A stretch of DNA of 9,188 nucleotides from Clostridiaceae bacterium (GCA_012511525.1 JAAZFW010000146.1:1-9188); one strand, 5' to 3'. Counted from the first letter of the stretch, positions 1 to 7,460 are shown. The notes: generated from the letters alone by a model not told the origin. A program made the numbers and translations.

Positions 1-39
1 CCGGACAAGCTTCGGAGACGAAAAAACATGAACCAAGCA

Positions 40-68
40 TTGCCTTCAGGCCTGCTTCAGTATACAAT
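40..68 (+). promoter_or_regulatory. Predicted sigma-A promoter of the pgk-tpi fusion gene
   Basis: A -35-like TTGCCT (40-45, 4 of 6 consensus positions) is followed after exactly 17 nt by TACAAT (63-68, 5 of 6). The expected transcription start is near 75, giving a leader of about 60 nt before the start codon at 136. The spacing and the AT-rich -10 in a GC-rich background make this the best promoter candidate for the glycolytic genes. It is a sequence match only. Confidence 0.6.
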
Positions 69-94
69 ACAAGGTGGCTTTATTGAATGCAGCA

Positions 95-108
95 CGGCTA
101 GATAGCCG
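95..108. repeat. 14-nt palindrome in the pgk-tpi leader
   Basis: CGGCTA (95-100) and TAGCCG (103-108) are perfect reverse complements separated by GA. The element lies between the predicted transcription start (about 75) and the ribosome binding site (121-127). It could be a repressor operator or a small RNA hairpin. As RNA the loop would have to open to about 4 nt, leaving five pairs. I do not recognise the binding protein. Confidence 0.4.
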
Positions 109-120
109 AAACTATCGCAC

Positions 121-127
121 AGGAGAG
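121..127 (+). promoter_or_regulatory. Ribosome binding site that sets the pgk-tpi start
   Basis: AGGAGAG at 121-127 lies 8 nt before ATG 136. An in-frame GTG at 127 overlaps this Shine-Dalgarno sequence and therefore cannot use it, so ATG 136 is preferred. Further in-frame ATGs at 142 and 145 are also within reach, so the exact N-terminus may shift by two or three residues. Confidence 0.75.
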
Positions 128-135
128 TGACTGGA

Positions 136-2091
136 ATGACCATGATGCAGAAGAAAAATGTAGAAGACATCGCCGTACAGGGTAAGCGCGTTATTGTTCG
201 CGTTGATTTTAACGTGCCCCTCGACAAGAAAACCGGCGCGATCACAGACGACAAGCGGATCCGGGCGGCGCTGCCCACCATCCAATACCTGGTCGATGCC
301 GGCGCGCGGGTCATTCTGGTTTCCCACCTCGGCCGTCCCAAGAGCGGACCTGAGGCCAAGTTTTCCATGAAGCCGGCCGTCGACCGCCTGTCCGAACTGC
401 TCGGCAAGCCGGTTACGTTGGCTTCCGACGTCATCGGGGACAATGCCAAGGCGAAAGCCCAGTCACTTAAGCCGGGCGACGTCCTGATGCTGGAAAATGT
501 CCGTTTCCACAAAGAAGAGACCAAAAACAGCCCGGCCTTTGCCCGTGAGCTGGCGTCCATGGCCGATGTCTATGTCAATGACGCGTTCGGCACCGCCCAC
601 CGCGCCCACGCCTCCACCGCTGGTCTGGCCAACTATCTGCCATCGGTCTGCGGCTACCTGATTCAGAAAGAAATCGACGTCATGGGCGCCGCGCTCAGCA
701 GCCCCAAGCGCCCCTTCGTCGCCATTCTGGGCGGCGCGAAGGTTTCCGACAAGATCGGGGTCATCGAGAACCTGATCGACAAGGTCGACACCCTGATCAT
801 CGGCGGCGGCATGGCTTACACGTTCTGCGCGGCCCTGGGCAAGAACATCGGCGCATCGCTGTGCGAGACCGATAAAATCGACCTGGCCAAGAGCCTGCTC
901 GAAAAAGCCGAGGCCAAGCAGGTCAAGCTGATGCTGCCGGTCGATACGGTGATCGCCGACCGTTTCGCGGCTGACGCCGAAATCAAGGTCGTTCTCAGCG
1001 GGGAGATACCCGATGGCTGGATGGGCCTGGACATCGGGCCGGAAGCCGTCAAGGCTTTCTCGGCGGTTGTCCGCGAAGCCGGCACCGTGGTCTGGAACGG
1101 CCCGATGGGTGTCTTCGAGTTTGAAAAATTTGCTGAAGGGACACGCGAAGTGGCCCGCGCGGTTGCCGATTCCGGCGCCGTCTCGATCATCGGCGGCGGT
1201 GATTCCGCCGCGGCGGTCGAGCTGCTGGGCTTCGCCGACCAGGTCACCCATATTTCAACCGGCGGCGGCGCGTCGCTCGAGTTCCTCGAAGGCAAAATCC
1301 TGCCGGGCATCGACTGCCTGATGGACAAGAACCCGCGCCGGACCCTGGCGGCTGGCAACTGGAAGATGAATAAGGGCACGCCGGCGGAAGCAGTCAAGCT
1401 GCTTGACGCCCTCAAGCCAGCTGTTGTGGATGCCGCGGCCGAGATCGTCATCGCCGTGCCGTTCACCGCCCTGGCCGCGGTTCTTGAAAGCTGTGCCTAC
1501 ACCAATGTCAAAGTCGCGGCCCAGAACTGCTATTACGCCGACAAAGGCGCCTACACGGGCGAGATCTCGGCGGCGATGCTCGCCGAAATGGGCGTGTCCT
1601 ATGTTATCATCGGCCACTCGGAGCGCCGCGAGTATTTCGGCGAGACCGACGCGGCCGTTAACAAGAAGATCAAGGCAGCTCTAGCCAACGGCATCCGCCC
1701 GATCGTCTGCTGCGGCGAATCCCTGGCCCAGCGCGAGGCCGGTGAGACCTTCGACTGGATCCGCGGCCAGATCAAGGCGGCGTTCGACGGCATCAGCGCC
1801 GAACAAACCGGATTCATCACGATCGCCTACGAGCCGATCTGGGCGATCGGCACCGGCAAAGTGGCCAGTGACGATCAGGCCCAGGAGGTCTGCGCCCTGA
1901 TCCGTCAGACGGTCGCCGGCCTTTACGGCGATGCGGTCGCTGCGTCCATGCGCGTCCTGTACGGCGGCTCTGTCAACGCGGCCAACGCAGCCGGCCTGTT
2001 CGGCCAGCCGGACATCGACGGCGGCCTGGTCGGCGGCGCATCGCTCAAATCGGACGAATTCAGTGTGATCTGCCATGCTGGGAAGGCCTGA
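136..2091 (+). CDS. Bifunctional phosphoglycerate kinase / triosephosphate isomerase fusion
   Basis: A 651-aa cytosolic glycolytic protein made of two complete enzymes. Residues 1 to about 398 are phosphoglycerate kinase (1,3-bisphosphoglycerate + ADP to 3-phosphoglycerate + ATP). Visible motifs are RVDFNVPL (22-29), SHLGRP (63-68), WNGPMG (320-325), GGGD (353-356) and the C-terminal GGGAS (376-380). Residues from about 399 to 651 are triosephosphate isomerase (dihydroxyacetone phosphate to glyceraldehyde 3-phosphate), with GNWKMNK (N408, K410), catalytic H494 in GHSERR, catalytic E566 in AYEPIW, the following loop-6 segment and the phosphate-binding YGGSV. PGK's normal C-terminus (LPGI...) runs almost directly into the TIM N-terminus through only a few residues (MDKNPRR), with no stop or frame change. 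Both halves have normal family length. By family knowledge, PGK is usually monomeric and TIM dimeric or tetrameric, so TIM probably drives assembly. A comparable fusion is known in Thermotoga maritima. Confidence 0.96.
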   Translation: MTMMQKKNVEDIAVQGKRVIVRVDFNVPLDKKTGAITDDKRIRAALPTIQYLVDAGARVILVSHLGRPKSGPEAKFSMKPAVDRLSELLGKPVTLASDVIGDNAKAKAQSLKPGDVLMLENVRFHKEETKNSPAFARELASMADVYVNDAFGTAHRAHASTAGLANYLPSVCGYLIQKEIDVMGAALSSPKRPFVAILGGAKVSDKIGVIENLIDKVDTLIIGGGMAYTFCAALGKNIGASLCETDKIDLAKSLLEKAEAKQVKLMLPVDTVIADRFAADAEIKVVLSGEIPDGWMGLDIGPEAVKAFSAVVREAGTVVWNGPMGVFEFEKFAEGTREVARAVADSGAVSIIGGGDSAAAVELLGFADQVTHISTGGGASLEFLEGKILPGIDCLMDKNPRRTLAAGNWKMNKGTPAEAVKLLDALKPAVVDAAAEIVIAVPFTALAAVLESCAYTNVKVAAQNCYYADKGAYTGEISAAMLAEMGVSYVIIGHSERREYFGETDAAVNKKIKAALANGIRPIVCCGESLAQREAGETFDWIRGQIKAAFDGISAEQTGFITIAYEPIWAIGTGKVASDDQAQEVCALIRQTVAGLYGDAVAASMRVLYGGSVNAANAAGLFGQPDIDGGLVGGASLKSDEFSVICHAGKA

Positions 2092-2115
2092 CGCAACACC
2101 TAACCTGATCTGTTG

Positions 2116-2147
2116 AAGAGAGCCACGCGCCCTGCGCGGCTCTCTTT
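2116..2147 (+). terminator. Hairpin with short T run after pgk-tpi (weak terminator or attenuator)
   Basis: AAGAGAGCC (2116-2124) pairs perfectly with GGCTCTCTT (2138-2146). An inner stem, GCGC (2127-2130) with GCGC (2134-2137), closes a CCT loop after a two-base bulge. Only TTT (2145-2147) followed by CAAACAA lies downstream, so the T run is short. The stem is strong, but termination may be partial. Since I see no good promoter between it and gpmI, read-through is likely. Confidence 0.6.
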
Positions 2148-2175
2148 CAAACAAGGATCACATGGCCCGAGCCAG

Positions 2176-2181
2176 AAGGAG
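2176..2181 (+). promoter_or_regulatory. Ribosome binding site that sets the gpmI start
   Basis: AAGGAG at 2176-2181 lies 10 nt before ATG 2192. An in-frame ATG at 2162 would add ten residues rich in arginine that do not look like the family's N-terminus, and it would place this Shine-Dalgarno sequence inside the coding region. ATG 2192 is therefore chosen. Confidence 0.75.
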
Positions 2182-2191
2182 ACCTGACACG

Positions 2192-3745
2192 ATGACTGAA
2201 CTGAAAAAAAGACCCGTTGCCCTGTTGATTCTGGACGGATTCGGCTATAACCCGTCCGATGCCGGCAATGCGGTCAAGGCCGCCAGGACGCCGAACATCG
2301 ACCGCCTGCGCCAGAACTGGCCGCATACCCTGATCCGGACCAGCGGCATGGATGTCGGACTGCCCGACGGGCAGATGGGCAACTCGGAAGTCGGCCACAC
2401 CAACATCGGCGCCGGCCGGATCGTCTACCAGGAACTGACCCGCATCACCAAAGCCGCCCGGGAAGGCGATTTTGCGCGCAATCCGGCCATCCAGGCAGCG
2501 CTCAACAACTGCCGCGCGAACGGCCGTGCCCTGCATCTCTACGGGCTGCTATCCGACGGCGGCGTCCACAGCCACAACACGCATTTGTACGCCCTGCTGC
2601 GGCTGGCCGGAGAAGCCGGTCTCGACCAGGTCTATGTTCACGCCTTTTTCGACGGCCGTGACGTGCCGCCGGACTCCTCGCTCGGCTACACGCGCGAACT
2701 TCTGGCGGAAATGGCGTCGATCGGAACCGGGAAGCTGGCCACCATGATGGGCCGCTACTACGCGATGGACCGCGACAACCGCTGGGACCGGGTTGAAAAG
2801 GCCTACCGGGCGATAGCCTGCGGTGAAGGCATCATGGCCGAGGATCCGATCCAGGCCATCGAGGCATCGTATGCGGCTGGCGTCATGGACGAATTTATCC
2901 TGCCGACCGTGATCACGCGCCAGGGTGAACCGACCGCGCGCATTAAGGCGAACGACTCGGTCATCTTCTTCAATTTTCGGCCTGACCGGGCCCGCGAGAT
3001 CACGCGGGCGTTCATGCAGCCGGATTTTACCGGTTTCAAACTGCCTTGCGGACAATTCCCGCTGACCTATGTGACCATGACGCAGTACGACCGGACCTTC
3101 GACGACTATACCAACCTGCTCGTCGCCTACCGCCCGGAGAGCCTGGACAATACTTTTGGCGCCTACATCGCCAGCCGGGGACTGCGTCAGCTGCGCATCG
3201 CCGAAACGGAGAAATACCCGCATGTCACGTTTTTCTTCAACGGCGGCGCGGAAAAGGAATACCCGGGCGAGGACCGCTGCCTGATCCCGTCGCCCAAGGT
3301 TGCCACGTATGACCTGCAGCCCGAGATGAGCGCCTACCCGGTTGCCGAAGAGGCGTTCAAGCGCGTCCGCTCCGGCGTGTACGATGTCATCATCCTCAAT
3401 TTCGCCAACTGTGACATGGTCGGCCACACCGGCTTTTTCGACGCGGCTGTCAAGGCCGTCGAGGCGGTCGACACCTGTGTCGGCCAGGTCGCGGATGCAG
3501 TGCTGGCCGCCGGCGGCGTCGCCCTGATCACCGCCGACCACGGCAATGCCGAGCAGATGGTCGACCCGGAGAGCGGAGGTCCGTTTACGGCCCATACGAC
3601 GCTTCCTGTCGAGCTGATCGTTGCCGGCGCCGGCCAGCTGACCCTCAAAGAAGGCCGACTGGCCGACCTGGCGCCGACCATGCTCGGCTTGATGGACCTG
3701 CCGGTTCCGGCCGAGATGACGGGTCAAAGTCTGGTTGTCTCGTGA
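2192..3745 (+). CDS. gpmI: 2,3-bisphosphoglycerate-independent phosphoglycerate mutase
   Basis: Interconverts 3-phosphoglycerate and 2-phosphoglycerate in the cytosol through a phosphoserine intermediate and two metal ions (usually Mn2+). The product is 517 aa, normal for the family. The alkaline-phosphatase-type metal ligands are all visible: D15 (LDGFG), S65 (MGNSEVGH, the phosphorylated serine), D408 and H412 (CDMVGHTG), D449 and H450 (TADHGNAE), and H467 (TAHTT). Substrate-binding residues are also present: H126 (SDGGVHSH), R156-D157 (DGRD), R188 and R194 (GRYYAMDRD), R263 and R266 (NFRPDRAR) and K341 (EKYPH). It lies 100 nt after the pgk-tpi fusion, beyond a hairpin, and probably depends on read-through from the pgk promoter. 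It continues the same pathway, taking PGK's product. Identity is secure; nothing is missing or disrupted. Confidence 0.97.
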   Translation: MTELKKRPVALLILDGFGYNPSDAGNAVKAARTPNIDRLRQNWPHTLIRTSGMDVGLPDGQMGNSEVGHTNIGAGRIVYQELTRITKAAREGDFARNPAIQAALNNCRANGRALHLYGLLSDGGVHSHNTHLYALLRLAGEAGLDQVYVHAFFDGRDVPPDSSLGYTRELLAEMASIGTGKLATMMGRYYAMDRDNRWDRVEKAYRAIACGEGIMAEDPIQAIEASYAAGVMDEFILPTVITRQGEPTARIKANDSVIFFNFRPDRAREITRAFMQPDFTGFKLPCGQFPLTYVTMTQYDRTFDDYTNLLVAYRPESLDNTFGAYIASRGLRQLRIAETEKYPHVTFFFNGGAEKEYPGEDRCLIPSPKVATYDLQPEMSAYPVAEEAFKRVRSGVYDVIILNFANCDMVGHTGFFDAAVKAVEAVDTCVGQVADAVLAAGGVALITADHGNAEQMVDPESGGPFTAHTTLPVELIVAGAGQLTLKEGRLADLAPTMLGLMDLPVPAEMTGQSLVVS

Positions 3746-3764
3746 TTTGTCAATGTGATATAAT
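3735..3764 (+). promoter_or_regulatory. Predicted PFOR promoter with extended -10
   Basis: TATAAT (3759-3764) is a perfect -10, preceded by TG at 3756-3757 to give the extended -10 TGaTATAAT. A -35-like TTGTCT (3735-3740, 4 of 6) sits 18 nt upstream, inside the last codons of gpmI. Transcription should start near 3771, about 50 nt before the PFOR start codon. This allows PFOR to be expressed separately from the glycolytic genes. No terminator is visible between gpmI and this promoter, so some read-through is also possible. Confidence 0.7.
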
Positions 3765-3785
3765 CGAGTTTGGCCTACAACAATA

Positions 3786-3800
3786 TTGCCACCAGGGCAA
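3786..3800. repeat. Small dyad TTGCC-N5-GGCAA in the PFOR leader
   Basis: TTGCC (3786-3790) and GGCAA (3796-3800) are perfect reverse complements around ACCAG. The element lies about 15 nt after the predicted transcription start and ends 8 nt before the ribosome binding site at 3809-3815. It could be an operator or a leader hairpin. A five-base arm can occur by chance. It does not match the Rex consensus. Confidence 0.3.
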
Positions 3801-3822
3801 GAAACGATAAGGAGAAAATTCC

Positions 3823-6800
3823 ATGGCAAAAAAGAACAAGTACATGACCATAGACGGCAATACCGCCGCCGCCTATACGTCGTATGCCTTCACGGAAGTG
3901 GCCGGCATCTATCCGATTACGCCGTCTTCGCCAATGGCCGACTATGTCGACCAGTGGGCGCAGGAAGGCCGCAAGAACATTTTCGGCCAGACCGTCAATG
4001 TAGTGGAGATGCAGTCCGAGGGCGGCGCGTCCGCCGTCGTTCACGGCTCGCTGGGCGCCGGTGCCCTGACGACCACGTATACGGCGTCACAGGGCCTGCT
4101 GCTGATGATCCCCAACATGTACAAGATCTCCGGCGAACTGCTGCCTGGCGTTTTCCACGTCTCCGCCCGGGCGCTGGCCAGCCACGCCCTGTCCATCTTC
4201 GGCGACCATTCCGACGTGATGGCCTGCCGCCAGACCGGCTTTGGCCTGCTCTGCTCTTCCAGCGTGCAGGAGACAGCCGACCTGGCAGCGGTTGCCCACC
4301 TGGCCGCGATCAAGGGCCGCGTCCCGTTCGTGCATTTTTTCGACGGCTTCAGGACGTCGCATGAAATCCAGAAAATTGAGGTCATGGATTATGACGACCT
4401 CGCCGGGCTGGTCGATATGGACGCCGTCAAGGCATTTCGCGCCCGCGGTCTCAATCCGGACCATCCGACACTGCGCGGCACGGCCCAGAACCCGGACATT
4501 TTCTTCCAGGCCCGCGAAGCCAGCAACCCCTTCTATGACGCCCTGCCGGCCATCGTGTCCGAATACCTCGAGGCGATCAGCAGCCTGACCGGCCGCGACT
4601 ACAAGCTGTTCAACTATTGCGGCGCACCGGATGCCGAACGTGTTGTCATCTGCATGGGCTCCGCCTGCGAGACGATCGAAGAGACCATCAACTACCTGGT
4701 GGGCAAAGGCGAGAAAGTCGGCATGGTCAAGGTGCACCTGTACCGCCCCTTCTCGGTCGAGCACCTGCTCGCGGCCATTCCGGCCACGGCGCGCAAGATC
4801 GCCGTTCTCGACCGCACCAAGGAGCCCGGCGCCCATGGCGAACCGCTCTATCTCGATATCTGTGCCGCTTACGCCGGCAAATCCGGCGCCCCGGTCATCG
4901 TGGGCGGCCGCTACGGCCTCGGTTCGAAGGACACCACCCCGGACCAGATCCTCGCTGTGTTTGCGAACCTGTCCGCAGACGAGCCGAAGAACAATTTCAC
5001 CATCGGCATCGTCGACGATGTGACCCATCTTTCGCTGCCGCTCGGCGACTCGGTCGACGTCACCACCAAAGGCACAATCGCGGCCCGTTTCTGGGGTCTT
5101 GGTTCGGACGGCACCGTCGGTGCCAACAAGAACTCGATCAAGATCATCGGCGACCACACCGACCAGTACGTGCAGGCCTATTTCTCCTACGACTCGAAGA
5201 AGTCCGGCGGTGTGACGATCTCCGACCTGCGCTTTGGCAAGAACCCGATCCAGTCCACCTACCTGGTCAACAAGGCTGACTTTGTCGCCTGCCACAACCA
5301 GTCCTACGTGGACAAGTACGACATGCTCTCCGCCCTCAAGCCCGGCGGCATTTTCCTGCTCAACACCTTGTGGAGCGACGAGGAGATCGAGGCGAAGCTG
5401 CCCGCGGCAGTCAAGCGCGCGCTCGCGAAAAAGAAGATCCGCTTCTACGCCATCGATGCCGTCACGCTGGCGGCCGACATCGGGCTTGGCGGCCGGATCA
5501 ACACCATCTGCCAGGCTGCTTTCTTCAAGCTGGCCCAGGTCATCCCGGTTGACGACGCGGTCGGCTACATGAAGAAGGCGATCGTCAAGTCCTACGGCAG
5601 CAAAGGTGACGATGTCATCAAGATGAACTATGCGGCGGTTGACGCCGGGATCAACGCAGTCCGCGAAGTGGCTGTCAAGCCCGAGTGGGCAGATGCGGCT
5701 GATGCGCCTGCACCTAAGCGCGATGTGCCGGAGTTTGTCCGCGACGTCGCCGATGTCATGAACGCCCAGCGCGGCGACGAACTGCCGGTCAGCGCTTTCC
5801 AGGGACGTGAGGACGGCACTTTCCCGCAGGGAACCAGCCAGTATGAGAAACGCATGGTCGCCGTCCAGATCCCGATCTGGGACGCGGCCAAATGCATCCA
5901 GTGCAACCAGTGCTCGTATGTGTGCCCGCACGCGGTCATCCGCCCGTTCCTGCTCACGCAGGAGGAAGCGGACCAGGCGCCCGAGACCTTCGTGACCAAG
6001 AAAGGCATGAAGCCGTACGACCAGTACCAGTACCGCATCCAGGTTTCAGCTGCGGACTGCACCGGCTGCGGTTCCTGTGCGCAGGTTTGTCCGGCCAAGG
6101 GCAAGGCGCTGTTCATGCAGCCGATCGGCGAACATATGGACGAAGTTGCGAACTGGGACTATGCGCAGACCGTATCCGAAAAACCCAACCCGATGTCCGT
6201 CGAGACGGTCAAGGGCAGCCAGTTCGAGCAGCCCCTGTTCGAATTCTCCGGCGCCTGTGCCGGCTGCGGCGAGACACCGTATGTCAAGCTGGTTACCCAG
6301 CTGTTCGGCGACCGCATGCAGATCTCCAACGCGACCGGCTGTTCCTCGATTTACGGCGGTTCGGCGCCGTCCATGCCGTACACGCTGAACAAGCGCGGCC
6401 ATGGGCCGAGTTGGGCCAATTCCCTCTTCGAGGACAATGCGGAGCATGGCCTGGGCATGCATCTGGCCGTCAAGCAGCTGCGCGCGCGCATCGCCGGTTA
6501 CCTCAAGGATATCCTGGCGGCCAACCCGGGCGACGCCCTGGCAGCGCCGGTCAGCGCCTGGCTCGACAACATGGAAGACGGCAGGCAGAGCCGCAAGCTC
6601 AGCGACAATCTGGCCGAGGCGCTGAAAAACTATGACGGCGCGGACAGCCAGGTCGGCCAGCTGGTCGCCAAGACGCTTGAGCTTAAGCAGTATTTTGTCA
6701 AGCGCTCAACCTGGATCATCGGCGGCGACGGCTGGGCCTATGACATCGGTTACGGCGGACTGGACCATGTCTTCGCGTCCGGCGAGGATGTCAACGTGCT

Positions 6801-7353
6801 CGTGCTGGATACCGAGGTGTATTCCAACACCGGCGGCCAGGCGTCCAAGTCGACCCCAACCGGTGCGATCGCCCAGTTTGCGGCCGGCGGAAAGGCGATC
6901 AAGAAAAAGGATCTCGGCATGATGGCCATGACCTACGGCTACGTCTATGTCGCCCAGGTGGCGATGGGTGCCAGCCAGAACCAGACCCTGCGCGCCTTGG
7001 CGGAGGCGGAACGCTGGAATGGGCCCTCCCTGGTCATCTGCTATTCGCCCTGCATCAACCACGGCATCCGCGGCGGCCTCACGATTGCACAGGCCCACGA
7101 GAAGGATGCGGTCGATGTCGGCTACTGGCATACCTACCGATTCAACCCGGCGCTCAAAGCGGAAGGGAAGAACCCCTTCACGCTTGACTCCAAGGAACCG
7201 ACCGGCGATTTCGCCTCATTCCTCAAGAGCGAGGTGCGCTACTCCGCGCTGGCCAAGAAGTATCCGCCCGAAAAGGTCGACGCCATCTTTGCCAAGGCGG
7301 CTGAAGCGGCCAAGGAGCGTTACGAATCCTACAAGAGGCTGACAGGCGCCTGA
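3823..7353 (+). CDS. nifJ: Pyruvate:ferredoxin (flavodoxin) oxidoreductase, single chain
   Basis: Oxidises pyruvate with CoA to acetyl-CoA and CO2, reducing ferredoxin or flavodoxin, in the cytosol of anaerobes. The 1176-aa chain holds all domains: the pyrimidine-side domain I (YPITPSSP with T33, E66, R116), domain II to about 415 (VKVHLYRPF, 303-310 region), the gamma-type domain III (GLGSDGTVGANKN, 425-437), a two-cluster ferredoxin domain (C691, C694, C697, C701; C746, C749, C752, C756) and a C-terminal thiamine-diphosphate domain with GDG (968-970) and N1002. The proximal [4Fe-4S] cysteines are C812, C815, C840 and C1077. The start is fixed by AAGGAGA (3809-3815), 7 nt upstream. It has its own predicted promoter and ends before a strong terminator, so it is probably monocistronic. 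It lacks the extra C-terminal domain VII of the Desulfovibrio africanus enzyme. An alternative keto-acid specificity is possible but less likely for this architecture. Confidence 0.97.
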   Translation: MAKKNKYMTIDGNTAAAYTSYAFTEVAGIYPITPSSPMADYVDQWAQEGRKNIFGQTVNVVEMQSEGGASAVVHGSLGAGALTTTYTASQGLLLMIPNMYKISGELLPGVFHVSARALASHALSIFGDHSDVMACRQTGFGLLCSSSVQETADLAAVAHLAAIKGRVPFVHFFDGFRTSHEIQKIEVMDYDDLAGLVDMDAVKAFRARGLNPDHPTLRGTAQNPDIFFQAREASNPFYDALPAIVSEYLEAISSLTGRDYKLFNYCGAPDAERVVICMGSACETIEETINYLVGKGEKVGMVKVHLYRPFSVEHLLAAIPATARKIAVLDRTKEPGAHGEPLYLDICAAYAGKSGAPVIVGGRYGLGSKDTTPDQILAVFANLSADEPKNNFTIGIVDDVTHLSLPLGDSVDVTTKGTIAARFWGLGSDGTVGANKNSIKIIGDHTDQYVQAYFSYDSKKSGGVTISDLRFGKNPIQSTYLVNKADFVACHNQSYVDKYDMLSALKPGGIFLLNTLWSDEEIEAKLPAAVKRALAKKKIRFYAIDAVTLAADIGLGGRINTICQAAFFKLAQVIPVDDAVGYMKKAIVKSYGSKGDDVIKMNYAAVDAGINAVREVAVKPEWADAADAPAPKRDVPEFVRDVADVMNAQRGDELPVSAFQGREDGTFPQGTSQYEKRMVAVQIPIWDAAKCIQCNQCSYVCPHAVIRPFLLTQEEADQAPETFVTKKGMKPYDQYQYRIQVSAADCTGCGSCAQVCPAKGKALFMQPIGEHMDEVANWDYAQTVSEKPNPMSVETVKGSQFEQPLFEFSGACAGCGETPYVKLVTQLFGDRMQISNATGCSSIYGGSAPSMPYTLNKRGHGPSWANSLFEDNAEHGLGMHLAVKQLRARIAGYLKDILAANPGDALAAPVSAWLDNMEDGRQSRKLSDNLAEALKNYDGADSQVGQLVAKTLELKQYFVKRSTWIIGGDGWAYDIGYGGLDHVFASGEDVNVLVLDTEVYSNTGGQASKSTPTGAIAQFAAGGKAIKKKDLGMMAMTYGYVYVAQVAMGASQNQTLRALAEAERWNGPSLVICYSPCINHGIRGGLTIAQAHEKDAVDVGYWHTYRFNPALKAEGKNPFTLDSKEPTGDFASFLKSEVRYSALAKKYPPEKVDAIFAKAAEAAKERYESYKRLTGA

Positions 7354-7381
7354 GAAACGCCGGCACAAGCAAGCCGGAACA

Positions 7382-7390
7382 TGCTATAAT
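7382..7390 (+). promoter_or_regulatory. Extended -10 element TGcTATAAT before the terminator
   Basis: TG (7382-7383), one base, then TATAAT (7385-7390) is a perfect extended -10. No convincing -35 exists: the hexamer at 17-nt spacing, 7362-7367, is GGCACA. Extended -10 promoters can work without one. The predicted start (about 7397) falls inside the left arm of the terminator at 7391-7423. It is the best visible promoter candidate for the downstream dnaD-dnaI pair, since 7424-7476 holds no clear promoter. It may instead be a chance AT-rich match. Confidence 0.4.
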
Positions 7391-7423
7391 AAAACCCCGC
7401 CCTGTTGCAGGGCGGGGTTTTTT
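7391..7423 (+). terminator. Strong intrinsic terminator after PFOR
   Basis: A 14-bp perfect stem pairs AAAACCCC-GCCCTG (7391-7404) with CAGGGC-GGGGTTTT (7408-7421) around a TTG loop. A run of six T (7418-7423) overlaps the end of the stem. The A run on the left and T run on the right could also make it work on the opposite strand. It separates the metabolic genes from the replication genes. Confidence 0.93.
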
Positions 7424-7460
7424 AAAGGATGCGCGTTTCTTGTTACAGGATGCAGCCAAA

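Noticed and set aside
1..105. Open frame from the window edge to TAG at 103-105, with an internal ATG at 28 behind GGAG (14-17): either the tail of an upstream gene or a 25-codon leader peptide.
   Set aside because: The peptide matches nothing I recognise, the frame overlaps the best promoter (40-68), and another frame also leaves the edge and stops at TGA 29-31. The sequence to the left would be needed to decide.
1321..2091. Separate translation of TIM from the in-frame ATG at 1321.
   Set aside because: No Shine-Dalgarno sequence precedes it and the frame from PGK is uninterrupted, so a fused product is the simpler reading.
2162..2191. N-terminal extension of GpmI from ATG 2162.
   Set aside because: The extra ten residues are arginine-rich, unlike the family, and would contain the Shine-Dalgarno sequence of ATG 2192.
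2549..3829. Long minus-strand open frame (426 codons) opposite gpmI.
   Set aside because: Same GC-driven antisense effect; the plus strand has every catalytic residue of GpmI, and the minus frame has no family motif.
4087..5931. Very long minus-strand open frame (614 codons) opposite the PFOR gene.
   Set aside because: Its translation shows no recognisable domain and lies opposite an unmistakable PFOR. High GC at third codon positions suppresses stops on the opposite strand.
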